From Cysteiniphilum marinum (GTDB lineage: Bacteria > Pseudomonadota > Gammaproteobacteria > Francisellales > Francisellaceae): a stretch of 58,093 nt of DNA. Within the stretch, counting starts at the first letter, position 1. Each line of letters opens with the position of its first letter. A program made the position numbers and the translations under genes. The notes beneath the pieces are model-generated. The model made no database searches. It had not been told where the DNA came from and saw only the letters and a list, made by a program, of their open reading frames with translations. This document shows positions 56,425 through 58,093 of the stretch, one piece after another. The DNA lies in contig NZ_JACYVZ010000016.1 in assembly GCF_014857925.1 (NCBI RefSeq), positions 1 to 58,093 on the forward strand, in the 5' to 3' direction.

Positions 56425-57453
56425 ATGATTAAATATTTACGTTCAATAATATATTTTGTATTTTCGGCATTATTATTGATTGCTTACTTGCCGTCGTATT
56501 CTGATGAAAAATATGAGAGTAATAAAAAAAGTATTGTTTTAGGTGCTTTAAAATTTCCCTCACATGCAGCTAGTTTTATTGCTTATGAGAAAGGTTATTT
56601 CAATGATGAAAATCTATTGATTAAGTTTAAATATTATGACAGTGCTTATTCTATGGCTAATGCTTTAATTTCAAAAGATATTGATTTTGCTATTACCGCA
56701 ATAACTCCTGAGCTTGTTAATAATGCCATAGGCGCAAATGAGAGTATTAAAATATTTGGAGGCATGCTTAAGGAAGACGAGAAAAACAGTCAACTAATTT
56801 TATCTTCTACAGAATCCTATAAAAATGGTTTAAATAGTATTAAAGCTTTCAAAAACTACAATGATACATTGTTTGGAGTAACAAGCAAAGGATCAACTTT
56901 TCATTACATGGCATATAAAATTTATGAAAGTCTGGGAATTAAAAATTTACCGATAGTAGTACTGAATGATGTAACTACTATTAAAGAAAAATTAAAGAAA
57001 AATGCAATTTCTTCTATGACTATAATATCAGGGATAGGAAATGAACTGATAGATAACAATGAGGCAAAAGCTATAGGAACAATATTTGATATAATTCCAA
57101 ATTACCAAATTACAGTAATGTTTACATCAAAAAAATTGCTTGATAATGAACGTAAAATTGTTAAGAAATTTAAAAAAGCTATTAAAAAAGGTGCTCGTGA
57201 TTATAATCACGCATTCATTGATCAGATGAGTTCTGAAAAAGAAAAATCAGAAATCGTGCTTATCTTAAAGAAATATATTTATCCTAATTTATCACAACAA
57301 GAAGCAGAAAAAATGATTGAAAATGGGGCAATGAGACTAACTCCTAATAAGAGGATTAATATGGATAGTATTGATGATCAATTAAAGTTCTTTGAAAATG
57401 AGGGATTAATTCCCAATGACGTTAAGTCTAGTGATATTGTTTCTGATCTATAA
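56425..57453 (+). CDS. NMT1/SsuA-like periplasmic substrate-binding protein
   Basis: 342 residues from the ATG at 56425 with AAAGGAG upstream. An uncleaved or cleaved N-terminal hydrophobic segment (IIYFVFSALLLIAYLPSYSD) precedes the binding domain. Seen: IVLGALKFPSHAASFIAYEKGYFNDENLLIKFKYYDS, a typical type-II periplasmic binding-protein start of the NMT1/THI5 group, and DIDFAITAITPELVNNAIG. These bind organic sulfonates, nitrate or pyrimidine precursors for ABC import. No permease or ATPase gene is adjacent in the window. It is more AT-rich than the preceding genes, which suggests transfer. Confidence 0.8.
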   Translation: MIKYLRSIIYFVFSALLLIAYLPSYSDEKYESNKKSIVLGALKFPSHAASFIAYEKGYFNDENLLIKFKYYDSAYSMANALISKDIDFAITAITPELVNNAIGANESIKIFGGMLKEDEKNSQLILSSTESYKNGLNSIKAFKNYNDTLFGVTSKGSTFHYMAYKIYESLGIKNLPIVVLNDVTTIKEKLKKNAISSMTIISGIGNELIDNNEAKAIGTIFDIIPNYQITVMFTSKKLLDNERKIVKKFKKAIKKGARDYNHAFIDQMSSEKEKSEIVLILKKYIYPNLSQQEAEKMIENGAMRLTPNKRINMDSIDDQLKFFENEGLIPNDVKSSDIVSDL

Positions 57454-57629
57454 TGTAAATGGTTATCAAATTTATTAGGTAATTATATTTAACCTATATC
57501 AATAGATAGAGAGTTGTTAAGTATAAATACAATACTCACCTTAAAAAGTCTGCAACATTTGTATTGAGCCACTCTGACAACTGCGTCTATAAGAAGATTG
57601 GGGTGAAAAAGCCTAAAAGGAGATGGAAA

Positions 57630-57842
57630 TTGAGTATTGTTAAAAGTTTGGCTAAAGCGAAGATGGAAAATAAAAAAGTAGAATTACACACTAAAGGCGG
57701 AGAAAAGCTTATAGGTATTGTGTTGAGTTTATCAGATTCAAAAGTCACTATTTTACTTGGTTATAGTGCAAAACGTGATTTTTTGATTAGTCATCTAGTA
57801 TCGGTTGACATATTAGATGAAAAAATAGGAGTGTCTTTATAA
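57630..57842 (+). CDS. Small Sm-like/beta-barrel protein
   Basis: 70 residues if translated from the TTG at 57630, which has AAGGAG 7 bases upstream; a longer reading from the ATG at 57564 has no such site. After a basic start, VELHTKGGEKLIGIVLSLSDSKVTILLGY resembles the five-strand Sm/Hfq-type fold (variable hydrophobic strands with G-x-V turn), ending LVSVDIL. It has no membrane segment. RNA binding is a possibility, not shown. A transcript with the preceding gene is possible but the gap is 176 bases. Confidence 0.55.
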   Translation: MSIVKSLAKAKMENKKVELHTKGGEKLIGIVLSLSDSKVTILLGYSAKRDFLISHLVSVDILDEKIGVSL

Positions 57843-57863
57843 GAAGTGGTGTGATCATTTTAT

Positions 57864-57974
57864 TTAGAGGCTGCTCTCAAGCATCCATCTATTTTTTTCA
57901 TGGATAGAAATTCGTCCGATAATAAAATCAGTGGTTACTTCATCTTTGATCTCTTGGGTAATTTTTGAGACTGT
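57864..57974 (-). pseudogene. Possible 3' fragment of a gene cut by the IS256-type insertion
   Basis: An open stretch of 36 codons without a start, reading ITQEIKDEVTTDFIIGRISI and ending MLESSL before a stop. It begins inside the IS end and continues into unrelated sequence. It looks protein-like, but it is short and may be chance. Confidence 0.3.
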
Positions 57975-58093
57975 TCACTCAACTGTGTCACCCTAAAGCT
58001 CAAGTTTTAACCGTTCAGGAAAAAAGATGTTGAGCTGCGAAACGGTTGTTGCCCAGTTTGCCACTGGCATCGTCCATTTCTTTTTAATGTGCT
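57966..58093 (-). mobile_element. IS256-type insertion sequence, one end (cut by window edge)
   Basis: Contains the end of a mutator-type transposase gene and, after its stop, GGTGACACAGTTGAGTGAAC, which should be part of the terminal region. The exact inverted repeat and target duplication cannot be set because the other end is outside the window. Confidence 0.6.
57993..58093 (-). CDS. IS256/mutator-family transposase, C-terminal end
   Basis: 32 codons plus stop remain inside the window, reading KKKWTMPVANWATTVSQLNI then FFPERLKLEL. The 'KW-x-MPV-x-NW-x-x-x-x-x-QL-x-I-x-F' pattern is the conserved C-terminus of IS256-family transposases. The DDE catalytic part is outside the window, so intactness is unknown. 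Confidence 0.75.
   Translation of the reverse strand, partial: HIKKKWTMPVANWATTVSQLNIFFPERLKLEL

Overview
The window looks like chromosomal DNA from an AT-rich gammaproteobacterium of the Thiotrichales, most likely near Francisella / Fastidiosibacteraceae (Cysteiniphilum- or Fastidiosibacter-like). The evidence is the Gram-negative gene set (NDH-1, MurJ, type IV pilus genes, Sec signal peptides, a lipoprotein lipase) and the block glmM-tpiA-secG-tRNA-Leu-nuoA..N, an order I recall from Francisella. No database search was possible, so the taxonomy is an inference.

Region 1 (1-24.3 kb) is accessory. It opens with the end of an IS3-type element and then carries mostly unrecognised genes. These include leaderless, acidic or coiled-coil proteins (2546-4441, 10544-12397), proteins ending in a hydrophobic hairpin (1071-1733, 8727-10274), a GNAT acetyltransferase, an AAA-ATPase-like/PD-(D/E)XK protein, and an OmpR-type two-component system (6718-8755). 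A set of Sec-exported enzymes follows: a DRGH nuclease, a subtilisin-like protease, a calcineurin-like phosphodiesterase and a GDSL lipoprotein. An operon at 18190-20210 encodes a protein with a possible CE-clan cysteine protease/acetyltransferase active site. Two otherwise unrelated proteins here share a module centred on an 'NTG...STA' motif, which I cannot assign to a known family. The layout resembles a store of host- or competitor-directed effectors, but no dedicated secretion system is visible in the window.

Region 2 (24.3-42.7 kb) is core metabolism: an orphan OmpR-type regulator, glmM (cell wall precursor), tpiA (glycolysis), secG (protein export), tRNA-Leu(GAG) and a complete 14-gene nuoABCDEFGHIJKLMN operon for proton-pumping NADH dehydrogenase, with short gaps and several start/stop overlaps.

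Region 3 (42.7-58.1 kb) is mixed. It starts with a secreted protein pair (43019-45415) whose larger member has features of a MACPF/CDC-type pore former. Housekeeping genes follow: ndk, a FimV-like LysM protein, murJ, asnS, tRNA-Lys(TTT), trkH, pilT and yggS. Between them lie a RelB/RelE-like toxin-antitoxin pair, a FimT/GspH-type pseudopilin, and a scar in which an IS end abuts the first 28 codons of a broken second pilin. The window ends with an NMT1-like substrate-binding protein, a small Sm-like protein, and the 3' end of an IS256-family transposase.

Starts were moved from the longest open frame where a Shine-Dalgarno sequence, signal peptide or family length supported it. Short dispersed palindromes and MITE-like inverted repeats lie in several gaps and are listed separately.
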